Shown here: positions 56,170 through 64,000 of the stretch, piece after piece
Position numbering within the stretch: the stretch's first letter is position 1
Layout of the letters: every line of letters starts with the position of its first letter
Assembly: GCA_028533045.1 (NCBI GenBank)
Contig: JAQQAP010000037.1
Location: 62,001-126,000 of the forward strand
Reading direction: 5' to 3'
Length of the DNA: 64,000 nt
From: Spirochaetales bacterium
Lineage (GTDB): Bacteria > Spirochaetota > Spirochaetia > DSM-2461
Notes under the pieces: model-generated
What the model was told of the DNA's origin: nothing
What the model saw: only the letters and a program-made list of their open reading frames with translations
Database searches by the model: none
Position numbers and translations under genes: made by a program

Positions 56170-57282
56170 ATGAATAGACGATTCAATCAATTTATGGAAA
56201 ACCTGGTAATGGCCGTTATTTTTTTGGTTTTGGTTCAGACCTTTCTTTCCGATTTGGCTGTGGCTGCCGATTGGCCCTGGTCCTTTCGACAACTTATGAT
56301 CTGGACCGCTTTTGCCTTTGACCTTTTCTTTACCCTTGAATTTCTTATTCGCTTTTTTTCCGCTCTCTACAGGGGAGAGGGGGCGAAATATTTCTTTTAT
56401 CGCCAAGGGTGGGTGGATTTCATCGTTTCCGTCCCTTTGCTGCTTTTTAGTTCCACCCCGGAACTTTTTACCCTGTTAACGGGAACGGTTGTGGGCGGTT
56501 TCGGTGGTGTTCTGAACATCCTTAAGGTGGTTAAATCTATTCGAATCGCTCGGATGCTTCGGCTTTTACGTATCCTAAAAATCTTCAAGCACATCAAATA
56601 TGCCGATTCTGTCATGGCCCAGCGTCATAGTTCCCGTATCATTACCACCGTGGTGACATCTATTATTCTGGCTTTGACACTTATGTCTTTCACGGCCTCA
56701 TTTTTCTATCTGAACGATTTGGCAGGAAACTATGAGAAGGACCAGAAAGAGAATATGCTCTATCTTCTGGCCGACGGCCGACTGGAAGCGGATCATGGGA
56801 AGCTTGCTGAATTTTGCGAAACCCAAACGGACTTTCTCATCATCAAGAAAGAGGGACGTGATCTATACAGCCGTTACAGTCAGGACTACTACAACGAATA
56901 TTACGGCTTTAGCGACTACGGTTATCTTTCTGCCGGGGGATATGGATTTTATTATGACCTCAAGCCTTTGAACGTGAGCGATGGCTGGGCCAGTCTAGTT
57001 GTTTTTGTAGAAATCATTCTGGTAATACTTATTCTGATGGTTACCTACAGTCCCCATTTTGCCATTAATGTGACCGATCCCATTAATATTATGACAAAAG
57101 GGCTGAATGAAGAAGCATACAATCTTGAAGTGTCCATTCCGGAAAATTATAAAGATGACGATATATTTCGACTGGCCCGGAGCTTTAATAACGAATACCT
57201 GCCGTTAAAAGCTCGGAACGGGGAGAAGGAAAACAGACCGGCCCTGGATCTGAGTGATCTGGACGATCTGTTTAAAAACTGA
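56170..57282 (+). CDS. Voltage-sensor domain fused to periplasmic loop and HAMP-like segment
   Basis: This 370-aa membrane protein begins with a four-helix voltage-sensor (Ion_trans-like) domain: S1 at 8-32; S2 at 39-67 with DLFFTLEFLIRFF; S3 with GWVDFIVSVPLLLF; and S4 with basic residues every third position (KSIRIARMLRLLRILKIFK). No pore helix or selectivity filter follows. A fifth helix (TTVVTSIILALTLMSFTASF), a Tyr-rich periplasmic part of about 90 residues, a sixth helix (VVFVEIILVILILMVTY) and a HAMP-like segment (DPINIMTKGLNEEAYNLEV; DDDIFRLARSFNN) come next. It ends in an acidic tail with no output domain. ATG 56170 is preferred over GTG 56161, which overlaps the previous gene. Confidence 0.7.
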   Translation: MNRRFNQFMENLVMAVIFLVLVQTFLSDLAVAADWPWSFRQLMIWTAFAFDLFFTLEFLIRFFSALYRGEGAKYFFYRQGWVDFIVSVPLLLFSSTPELFTLLTGTVVGGFGGVLNILKVVKSIRIARMLRLLRILKIFKHIKYADSVMAQRHSSRIITTVVTSIILALTLMSFTASFFYLNDLAGNYEKDQKENMLYLLADGRLEADHGKLAEFCETQTDFLIIKKEGRDLYSRYSQDYYNEYYGFSDYGYLSAGGYGFYYDLKPLNVSDGWASLVVFVEIILVILILMVTYSPHFAINVTDPINIMTKGLNEEAYNLEVSIPENYKDDDIFRLARSFNNEYLPLKARNGEKENRPALDLSDLDDLFKN

Positions 57283-57295
57283 TATCTCTTAAAAC

Positions 57296-58081
57296 CTATT
57301 TGATACTGATATTGAATCCCAGAAGCTTCCAGCCTATTCCTTCATAGAAAAATTTCTGTGTGAAATATACCTTGTTCGGTTGAGAGGGAAAGTGGCCCGT
57401 AAGTACCAGGACGCCCTCTTCGGTAATAGTGGGAACTGTTGTGATGAGAGGTTCCATATTGTCTATGACAGTCAGATCCAGCCCTATATTGTAGAGGGAA
57501 CCATAGGAGTTGTCCAGGTCTTCTATGGTAAATTGCTGCTGCCATACATGGGATATATAGCTATGGAATTGGGCCATTGACTGGTCATTTACCGCCAGGG
57601 CGAATTGGTGCATGGCTTCTCTGACAAGCTCCATTTGTTCGGCTCCGGAAGGGAGAGGGTGGCTTTGTGTTTCGTCGGTTGTTTCGGTTAAGCCGGACGA
57701 TGGTTTTTCTAGGGAATATATTTTCCAATCATTCCCTTCTTTAATGAAGTTGATGGTTAAGGGGATCACCCTGCCGGAGTGGGTTGTTATGGAGCCGGAG
57801 AGGGCTTTCTGTCCTCCGCTGGCGCTACGGGAAGGCCATTGCCCCTCTTTAAAGTCAAGGAAACCCTCTTTGCTCAGGTAGTCTTCCAATTCGGAGGTTT
57901 CCGTACTGGCTTTGAAATCTTCCGAAAGGTGGGACGTCGCTTCTTCCCAATTTCCTTCTTGGGCAGCTGCGAAGAAAGAGTCGGTAATTTGAACTACCTG
58001 TGATTTGAGCGAGAATCCCCCCTCGGCAGACAGAGGAAACAGGGCCACTAAGACAAGCAAGGCTAGTAGATACTTTTTCAT
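57296..58081 (-). CDS. Exported protein with two NTF2-like domains
   Basis: This 261-aa protein has a signal peptide (KKYLLALLVLVALFPLSA) and two similar alpha+beta halves of about 100 residues. The first contains ITDSFFAAAQEGNWEEATSH and the second MHQFALAVNDQSMAQFHSYI with GIGWKLLGFNISIK. The pattern fits NTF2-like/DUF4864-type folds, which bind small ligands or mediate contacts. It probably acts in the periplasm. AAGGAG precedes ATG 58081. It converges on the voltage-sensor gene with 13 bp between the stops. Confidence 0.6.
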   Translation of the reverse strand: MKKYLLALLVLVALFPLSAEGGFSLKSQVVQITDSFFAAAQEGNWEEATSHLSEDFKASTETSELEDYLSKEGFLDFKEGQWPSRSASGGQKALSGSITTHSGRVIPLTINFIKEGNDWKIYSLEKPSSGLTETTDETQSHPLPSGAEQMELVREAMHQFALAVNDQSMAQFHSYISHVWQQQFTIEDLDNSYGSLYNIGLDLTVIDNMEPLITTVPTITEEGVLVLTGHFPSQPNKVYFTQKFFYEGIGWKLLGFNISIK

Positions 58082-58164
58082 ATTATTCTCCTTTTTGTTT
58101 GGGAGAACATTTATATCATATAATGTGTCCTATGTGTGAACTTTTATTTTTCGGGGCTTAAATC

Positions 58165-59433
58165 CTAAATCATTTGGGAAATAATTTTTTCAATGGCGCC
58201 CTGGCTCTTCTCTTCGGGGAGGAGAATCCTCACCTTACGGAGAACACCCGGGAGATTCTCCGCCGCTCCTGTGCTAAAAAGGGTTTCCATAGAGGTAAAA
58301 GGCGTGGCTTCGCCTTCTATGCGGATGGGGAGTTCTACCTCAAAGGATATCTTTTCCGGCACGTCCGCCACAATCTCTTCGGGGTGAATATCCCACCCTT
58401 CGCTCTGAAGCTTTTCTGCCAGTTCCTTTTCAAAGGCTGTTCGGCTTTCCAGATTTTCCAGGCTTAGGTGTACCGGGTTGGATTTGTCAAAATCTTTTTC
58501 CACAACGGCCTTATAGGTAAGAGGTTTTTCCGATCGTTCAATAAGTCTTTCCAGCATGGGGGAAAGTTGGCTTACTCTTAGTCTGAACTCGTCATCTGTC
58601 AGGCCGTAGAGCTCTTCACCGGTTAGTTCTCCCTGTTCCAGGGCCAGATAAAGGGCTTTTTTAACTAAAGCTGTAGAAATGCGAACATCCCGGTGCCAGT
58701 AGACCGCTTTATACATGAGATATTTAGAAAAAAGGATATTTTCCACAGCCAGGGTTCCCTTTTCAGAGAGGCTGATTCCTTCTTTAGTTGGAATGATCTG
58801 GGAGAGAACAAAGTCGGTGTCCTGCATCCCGTAGGGGACGCCGCAAAAGAAGGCATCCCGGTTAAGGTAGTCCAGTTTGTCCGGGTCCAACACGCCCGAA
58901 AGAAGGCTGCGATAGAACTGGGTTTCCCACTCTTCCGGTTCAATATGAAGACCGTGATCTACGATGGCGGCTGTCATGGTAAGGGACATGTTTTGATCTT
59001 CCCTGATGATTTCCCCAATCTCGCCTTCCAGAATGATATTCCCCGAAAGCTCTTCATGGTCAATGAGGGGAAGTTCCTTGAGGGAGTGGGTATAGGGGAA
59101 ATGGCCCAGGTCGTGAAGAAGGGCCGCATTAAGAAAGGATTTTACCCCGGTAAGAGTAAGGGCGGGGCATTCGGGATGTTCTACAATACGAAGAATGAGT
59201 TTACGGGCCATGTGGCAAACACCCAGACTATGATTGTAGCGCGTATGGGTGGCTCCGGGGTAGACATGAACCGCAGGACCGAGTTGACGGATTCGCCCAA
59301 GCTTGGCAAAATCCTTTGTTTGGATGAGGCGGCGCATAAGGGGGCTTAGATATATATTTCCCCAGACCGGATCTCGGACAGGGTCGGTAAAGTCGTTATG
59401 CAGGTAATCTATTATGTCGTTTTTTTCTATCAT
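58165..59433 (-). CDS. HD-superfamily phosphohydrolase, SAMHD1/dGTPase-like
   Basis: This 422-aa cytoplasmic protein has the metal-binding HD set: His63 and His68 in THTRYNHS, and His107-Asp108 in ALLHDLGHFPYTHS, with LDPDKLDYLNRDAFF further on. The sequence order matches the YwfO/SAMHD1-like branch of HD hydrolases, which remove triphosphate from dNTPs or hydrolyse nucleotides. The substrate is not certain. GGGGAG six nt before ATG 59433 supports the start. Confidence 0.85.
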   Translation of the reverse strand: MIEKNDIIDYLHNDFTDPVRDPVWGNIYLSPLMRRLIQTKDFAKLGRIRQLGPAVHVYPGATHTRYNHSLGVCHMARKLILRIVEHPECPALTLTGVKSFLNAALLHDLGHFPYTHSLKELPLIDHEELSGNIILEGEIGEIIREDQNMSLTMTAAIVDHGLHIEPEEWETQFYRSLLSGVLDPDKLDYLNRDAFFCGVPYGMQDTDFVLSQIIPTKEGISLSEKGTLAVENILFSKYLMYKAVYWHRDVRISTALVKKALYLALEQGELTGEELYGLTDDEFRLRVSQLSPMLERLIERSEKPLTYKAVVEKDFDKSNPVHLSLENLESRTAFEKELAEKLQSEGWDIHPEEIVADVPEKISFEVELPIRIEGEATPFTSMETLFSTGAAENLPGVLRKVRILLPEEKSQGAIEKIISQMI

Positions 59434-59520
59434 ATTTACTCCCCTTTATTTTTCGCATGGAAGGGAGGGGTATGACAAGTAGTTAAGAGGAATTCCTGGG
59501 AAGACAGGGGGCGAATCAAC

Positions 59521-59549
59521 TTGTCTTTTCTCCTTTTTGAATATATAAT
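59521..59549 (+). promoter_or_regulatory. Promoter of the 1020-aa GGDEF-EAL protein
   Basis: TTGTCT (59521-59526), a 17-bp spacer and a perfect TATAAT (59544-59549) give a start near 59556. GAGGA at 59573-59577 lies 5 nt before the TTG start at 59583. The rest of the 149-bp divergent gap holds nothing else clear. Confidence 0.6.
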
Positions 59550-59582
59550 TAGTCACACTTAAGTTAAAAACCGAGGATTTCA

Positions 59583-62500
59583 TTGGAGTCAGTCTATAGT
59601 TATTATCAGAGCCTTCTTTTCCTGATCCTGGGGTTTTCTCTCTTTACCGGCCTTGAAGTTCTCTCTACAGACAGAAAATCCACAAGGAATCGTCTACTTT
59701 TTCTTGCCAGTCTCTCTTTAAGTATCTGGATAGCCTTTATTCTTATTGCCGAAGGGGTCTCTTCCTATTCCACGGCTTTACTATGTAGAAGGATAGCTTC
59801 TTTTGGATGGTCGACTCTTTATGCCTATATTCTACATTATGCTTTTATACTTTCAAATGGTGGGAAAGTTGTCGTCCATAGAAAATCCTATTTTTTACTT
59901 TATCTTCCGGCCCTTCTTTTTTTTAGTGTTAACGGACTTATTTCTTCCCTTGCCGCAGGAGAGTATACCTTGCGATGGATTATGGGACGTTGGATATATG
60001 TTTATACGCCCACTTTCTGGAATGGGCTGTTCAAAGTCTATTACATCTCCTATTCGGCCTTAACTCTTTTTCTCATTTTTCGCTGGAGTCGACAGGGGCA
60101 GCAAAACAAGAGAGAAGCCCGCGTTTTTGGGGCTGCCTATGGTCTGGCAATTCTCCTGGGATTGGGATTTGATTTTTACGTTAACCACTATCGTCCCAGT
60201 ACGGTATTATCTCTCTATCCCGCATTTTCCGTTTTCCCTATGGCCGCCTTTTTCTGGAGTGTAAGAAGGGAGCGGGTCATGATTAGTTTGGGCTATAGTG
60301 AAATAGGGGAGGGAGATTCGGTTCTGACTATGGCCGAGAGGCGTCGTTATTATCACTATACGGGAGCTATTCTCATTTTTCTTTCTCTTCTTCATGCCAT
60401 GGCTAATTTGATGACCGATAGAATCGCTCCTCTGAGTCTTCCCCTTTCTATGGTTCTTCTCCTTTCCGGTTCTTCTCTGTTTTTCCTCCACGGTCTTGTG
60501 CATAGCAACTGGATTCGGGAAACGCTCTTGATCGCTACTTTAAATACCACCATGGTAATTGTCTTATTCTATTTTTATCGTGGTGGTCTTGATCATTTTG
60601 TATGGCCTCTCCCCGTCTTTTTTACTTTAACCTCCGTATTGTATAGACGTAAGATCATGTTGGCTTTGACCACTTTTATTTCGATTGCTGCCACTCTGGA
60701 ATATGCTCATTTTCTGGAGCGAGATATTTCTTCCGTTCTCCCTCGGATTATCTTCTATTTGGCCTTTGCCATTGTCGCAGCCTATATCCACAGGGTCTAT
60801 CTGGATAGATTAAGCATTAATGAGAAGCAGATCTATTTTCAGAGGATGGTCACTCAGATATCCTCAAAGCTGGTATCCATTAACGAAGAAAACCTGGAAG
60901 ATCGATTTCTCTCCATCCTTGAAGATCTCGGTCGTTATTTTAATTGTGACGAAACCTATCTCATTTCCTATAATCGTGATAACCGTGCTGTAAACAATGT
61001 GTTTCATTGGGGGGCCAATGAAAAATTCCTCGGTTGGGAAACGTTAAGTGATTTAAGTGAGGGCCGTTCAAACTGGATCTTAAGTCACATTCTGAATAAT
61101 AAGATTCTTATTGTAGATGATTTGAGTGAAATCCCCTCTGAAGGGGGCTGGATTGTGGAAAACTTTTCTCCCACTCTTAGGTCATTAGCAGCCGTCCCAA
61201 TTATGAGTAAAGGCAAGATCCTTGGGGTTTTGGGCCTGAATTCTACTGTATCCGGGGCTTTCTCCTCCTATCCCGACCGTGAGCGTATGTTCCGTATTCC
61301 CGCCAATCTTACTGCCGATGCACTTATTAAAATTGACAGTGAGCAGAGAATTAACTATCTGGCTTACTATGATCCCCTTACAGAACTGCCCAACCGCTCC
61401 CTCTTTTACGATCGGCTGGAAAAAGCCGCCGCCCTGGCTACCAGAACCGGTAAAAAAGCGGCTGTTATGATGATGGATCTGGATTCATTCAAGGATATTA
61501 ACGATTCCCTGGGGCATGATGCGGGGGATCTTATGCTTCGACAGGTGGCGGAACGGCTCTCTCATCGCATTCGGGAGTATGATACCATGTCCCGATTTGG
61601 AGGAGATGAATTTCTTTTCGTTCTTTCCCAGGTCGAGAACCGGGGAGAAGTAACGAATATTGCGGAAAAACTGATTAATGCTATGGCGGAACCTATCAAA
61701 GTCGCCGGAGAAAGTTTCCATATTACCGGTAGTATCGGGATAACTCTTTTTCCCGACGATGCCAAGGGCCCGGATTTCCTTATAAAGAATGCGGATATGG
61801 CTATGTACGCTTCCAAGAAAAAGGGTAAGAACTGCTACACCTTTTTTGAATCGGAGATGAAGGAAGGAGCCCATGAGAAGATTCGTCTCACCAATGAACT
61901 TTACCGGGCGCTGGAGAAGGAAGAATTTGTTCTTTATTACCAGCCTCAACTGGAGCTTGAGGGTTCCAAAATAATTGGAATGGAGGCCCTTATTCGCTGG
62001 AATCATCCGGAAAAAGGCCTTCTCCCTCCCTCTCTTTTTATTCCTTTGGCCGAAGATATCGGATTGATCGGCCCCATTGGACGATGGGTTCTTGAAACGG
62101 CCTGTTTTCAGAATAAAATGCTTCAAGAGCAGGGGTTTCCCCCTGTTAAAGTCGCTGTGAATCTCTCTATCAAGCAGTTTGCCGGAGGTGTTCTGACCGA
62201 AATGGTCCGGGAAATTCTTGTGAATACCGGCTTGGAATCGCAATATTTGGAGTTGGAAATAACCGAGGGAATTGCCATGGGAGATTCCCTGGCTGTGCAA
62301 AAAACTCTTCATGAGCTGAGTGATATGGGGATTACCATTTCCATCGACGACTTTGGGACCGAGTACTCCTCTTTGAGTCGTTTAAAGCAGATGCCTGTTG
62401 ACCGAATTAAGATAGATAAGCAATTTGTTCAGGGAATCAATTTAAGTCAGAATGATGAATCCATTACAGGATTTATTGTGGATTTGTCAAAGAGTATGAA

Positions 62501-62645
62501 TCTTAAGGTAATAGCCGAAGGGGTGGAGAATCCAGAACAGATGGCCTTTTTAGCGGATAAAGCCTGCGATGAGATACAGGGATTTTACTTTTACGAGCCC
62601 CTCTCTTTTGAGGAACTGGGAGAGGTTTTCAGCAAAAACGACTAA
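59583..62645 (+). CDS. Membrane GGDEF-EAL protein with GAF domain (TTG start)
   Basis: This 1020-aa protein has an N-terminal seven-helix sensor (about 1-240), six further helices (about 255-410), a GAF domain (about 420-590), a GGDEF domain with GGDEF near residue 673 and an I-site RxxD (REYD) five residues before it, and a C-terminal EAL domain. The EAL site is complete: EALIRW, NLSIKQF, LEITEG, IDDFGTEYSS, KIDKQF and AEGVE. It can in principle both make and degrade c-di-GMP. TTG 59583 is the start by Shine-Dalgarno position. It converges on another GGDEF-EAL gene with a 4-bp overlap. Confidence 0.92.
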   Translation: MESVYSYYQSLLFLILGFSLFTGLEVLSTDRKSTRNRLLFLASLSLSIWIAFILIAEGVSSYSTALLCRRIASFGWSTLYAYILHYAFILSNGGKVVVHRKSYFLLYLPALLFFSVNGLISSLAAGEYTLRWIMGRWIYVYTPTFWNGLFKVYYISYSALTLFLIFRWSRQGQQNKREARVFGAAYGLAILLGLGFDFYVNHYRPSTVLSLYPAFSVFPMAAFFWSVRRERVMISLGYSEIGEGDSVLTMAERRRYYHYTGAILIFLSLLHAMANLMTDRIAPLSLPLSMVLLLSGSSLFFLHGLVHSNWIRETLLIATLNTTMVIVLFYFYRGGLDHFVWPLPVFFTLTSVLYRRKIMLALTTFISIAATLEYAHFLERDISSVLPRIIFYLAFAIVAAYIHRVYLDRLSINEKQIYFQRMVTQISSKLVSINEENLEDRFLSILEDLGRYFNCDETYLISYNRDNRAVNNVFHWGANEKFLGWETLSDLSEGRSNWILSHILNNKILIVDDLSEIPSEGGWIVENFSPTLRSLAAVPIMSKGKILGVLGLNSTVSGAFSSYPDRERMFRIPANLTADALIKIDSEQRINYLAYYDPLTELPNRSLFYDRLEKAAALATRTGKKAAVMMMDLDSFKDINDSLGHDAGDLMLRQVAERLSHRIREYDTMSRFGGDEFLFVLSQVENRGEVTNIAEKLINAMAEPIKVAGESFHITGSIGITLFPDDAKGPDFLIKNADMAMYASKKKGKNCYTFFESEMKEGAHEKIRLTNELYRALEKEEFVLYYQPQLELEGSKIIGMEALIRWNHPEKGLLPPSLFIPLAEDIGLIGPIGRWVLETACFQNKMLQEQGFPPVKVAVNLSIKQFAGGVLTEMVREILVNTGLESQYLELEITEGIAMGDSLAVQKTLHELSDMGITISIDDFGTEYSSLSRLKQMPVDRIKIDKQFVQGINLSQNDESITGFIVDLSKSMNLKVIAEGVENPEQMAFLADKACDEIQGFYFYEPLSFEELGEVFSKND

Positions 62646-64000
62646 TCTAATAGTATTTCGCCCGCTTCCCAAAGCTTGATAGCCTCTTCCATGGGCAGGG
62701 GTTTGGAGTAATAGTAGCCCTGAATCAGCAGACGGCAATTTTGGCCTTTCAAATAGTCATTCTGTTCCTTAGTCTCAACGCCTTCCGCTACGATTTGCTT
62801 ATCCAGGGATTGGGCCAGGGAAATCATTGTATCCAGGACAGTGCATTTTTCTTCCCCCTCCAATATGGCGTCAATGAAGGATTTGTCGATTTTTAATGTG
62901 TCAAAGGGGAGACTCAGAAGATACTGGAGTGACGAATAGCCTGTCCCGAAGTCATCTATGGAAATGGTGAAGCCCTGTTGGGAGAGACGGCTGAGGCTGT
63001 CTATAACATCGTAGATTTTACTTACCGTAATACTTTCGGTCACTTCCAGGTCCAGTCGGGAGGGGGATATACCCTTGGATTCAACCATGTTAATGAGATT
63101 CCCTATGAAGTAGGGATCGGAGAACTGCCGGGCCGAAATATTTACGCCCACATGGAAGGATTCGAAGCCCCTCTTTTCCAACTCTTCTATAAAATCACAG
63201 GTTTTGTTAATCACAAAGTAGCCAAAATCGTTAATGAGTCCGTTTTCTTCAGCCAGGGGAATGAAGAGTCCCGGACTAATCCATTCTTCATGATTTTTAT
63301 GCCAGCGGATAAGTCCTTCAAAACCCTTTATACGGTTGTCAAAGGGGTCGACTTTGGGTTGATAGAAAACATCCAGTTCATCAAGAACCAGGGCTTGCTT
63401 TAACTGCATTTCAAGTTCGGAGTGGACCATAACGGCCTTGTCCAAATCGGAATTGAACAGGGTGTAGGAACCTCTTTTTTGGGTTTTCGTGCGTCTTAGG
63501 GCCGTTTCCGCTTTGGCGATAAGCTCCTTCTCCTCCCGACCGTCTATGGGGAAAAGGGAAAGGCCGATGCTCACGGACAGGTCCAGCGATTGTTGCCCTA
63601 GATTCAGAGGGCGGGAGACAGCTTCCCGAATCCTCTTTACCATGGGGACAATCTGAACCCTCTCGTCAAAACGGGGGGCCAATACGGCGAATTCATCACC
63701 GCCGAAACGGGAGACAATGTCTTCGGTCCTTAGCGCATTGTGTAGGCGCTTACTGAACTCTTCTATAATTTTGTCACCCGATATGAAACCGTAGGTATTG
63801 TTGATGTGTTTGAGACCGTCAATATTCAGCATCAATACGGCACAAATTTCACCGTTTCGTTCGGCCGATTTTAATTCAGTGCCAAGGATTTCAAGGAAAA
63901 AAGTGCGATTGGAAAAACCGGTAAGGCTATCGTAGCGAGACATCCATTCCAGCTCTTCCTCCTGTCTTTTTTTGTCGGAAATGTCGTGGCAAAGCCCGAT
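62642..64000 (-). CDS. PAS-GGDEF-EAL protein, 5' part beyond the window
   Basis: At least 452 residues are visible. The frame stays open through the right edge, where CHDISDKKRQEEELEW is a typical end of a PAS/PAC domain running into the linker of a GGDEF domain, so ATG 63943 is not the real start. The GGDEF domain has RFGGDEFAVLAP and an I-site RxxD (RTED) five residues before it. The EAL domain has EGLIRW in place of EALIRW but keeps NISARQF, LEVTES, IDDFGTGYSS, KIDKSF and AEGVE, so it may be an active phosphodiesterase. Confidence 0.9.
   Translation of the reverse strand: MGLCHDISDKKRQEEELEWMSRYDSLTGFSNRTFFLEILGTELKSAERNGEICAVLMLNIDGLKHINNTYGFISGDKIIEEFSKRLHNALRTEDIVSRFGGDEFAVLAPRFDERVQIVPMVKRIREAVSRPLNLGQQSLDLSVSIGLSLFPIDGREEKELIAKAETALRRTKTQKRGSYTLFNSDLDKAVMVHSELEMQLKQALVLDELDVFYQPKVDPFDNRIKGFEGLIRWHKNHEEWISPGLFIPLAEENGLINDFGYFVINKTCDFIEELEKRGFESFHVGVNISARQFSDPYFIGNLINMVESKGISPSRLDLEVTESITVSKIYDVIDSLSRLSQQGFTISIDDFGTGYSSLQYLLSLPFDTLKIDKSFIDAILEGEEKCTVLDTMISLAQSLDKQIVAEGVETKEQNDYLKGQNCRLLIQGYYYSKPLPMEEAIKLWEAGEILLD

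Overview
The window looks like chromosomal DNA of a free-living spirochaete (Spirochaetota, Spirochaeta/Oceanispirochaeta-like). That is an inference from the gene content, not a database match: very large acidic Ig-repeat surface lipoproteins, a small outer-membrane barrel resembling the DUF3996 family, many c-di-GMP proteins and conserved genes of spirochaete type. All 64 kb are densely coding and no gap without a gene exceeds about 300 bp. I see no tRNA, rRNA, CRISPR array, insertion sequence or phage gene.

Region 1 (1-26 kb) is a surface polysaccharide (capsule/EPS/O-antigen type) locus. It makes UDP-GlcA and UDP-GalA (UDP-glucose dehydrogenase plus a UDP-glucuronate 4-epimerase) and GDP-L-fucose (gmd, fcl). 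It carries a GT10 fucosyltransferase, two GT2 enzymes, six GT4 enzymes, three copies of one uncharacterised putative glycosyltransferase family, a PglK-like ABC flippase and a P-loop kinase. It ends with a beta-helix lipoprotein and a Wzi-like outer-membrane protein on the opposite strand. A MntA-HepT type VII toxin-antitoxin pair and a winged-helix regulator sit between the epimerase and ugd, with their own promoter. The stretch from gmd to about the end of the ABC transporter gene is visibly AT-richer than its flanks, which suggests mosaic acquisition. No initiating transferase or Wzy-type polymerase is present, so the pathway must be completed elsewhere.

Region 2 (26-29 kb) holds housekeeping genes: RNase HI, a HAD 5'-nucleotidase and transketolase, closed by a strong terminator.

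Region 3 (29-47 kb) encodes three giant surface proteins. Two are tandem paralogous lipoproteins of 1877 and 1985 aa with Ig-like repeats and EF-hand-like calcium loops. The third is a divergent 1948-aa Ig-repeat protein with a barrel-like C-terminus. A small outer-membrane barrel follows.

Region 4 (47-64 kb) is signalling and envelope. It has an FHA-GGDEF protein coupled to an OmpR/CusS-type two-component system, a 1524-aa SprA-like outer-membrane protein and an unrecognised 310-aa protein. The latter is coupled to a membrane protein that joins a voltage-sensor domain to a periplasmic loop and a HAMP-like segment. A secreted NTF2-like protein, an HD phosphohydrolase and two convergent GGDEF-EAL proteins follow; the last runs off the right edge.

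Two themes stand out. Several genes have a -10 box only 5-7 nt before the start codon and no Shine-Dalgarno sequence, so leaderless mRNAs are likely. Several other starts are TTG, GTG or apparently ATT, fixed by Shine-Dalgarno position or by TTGA overlaps.
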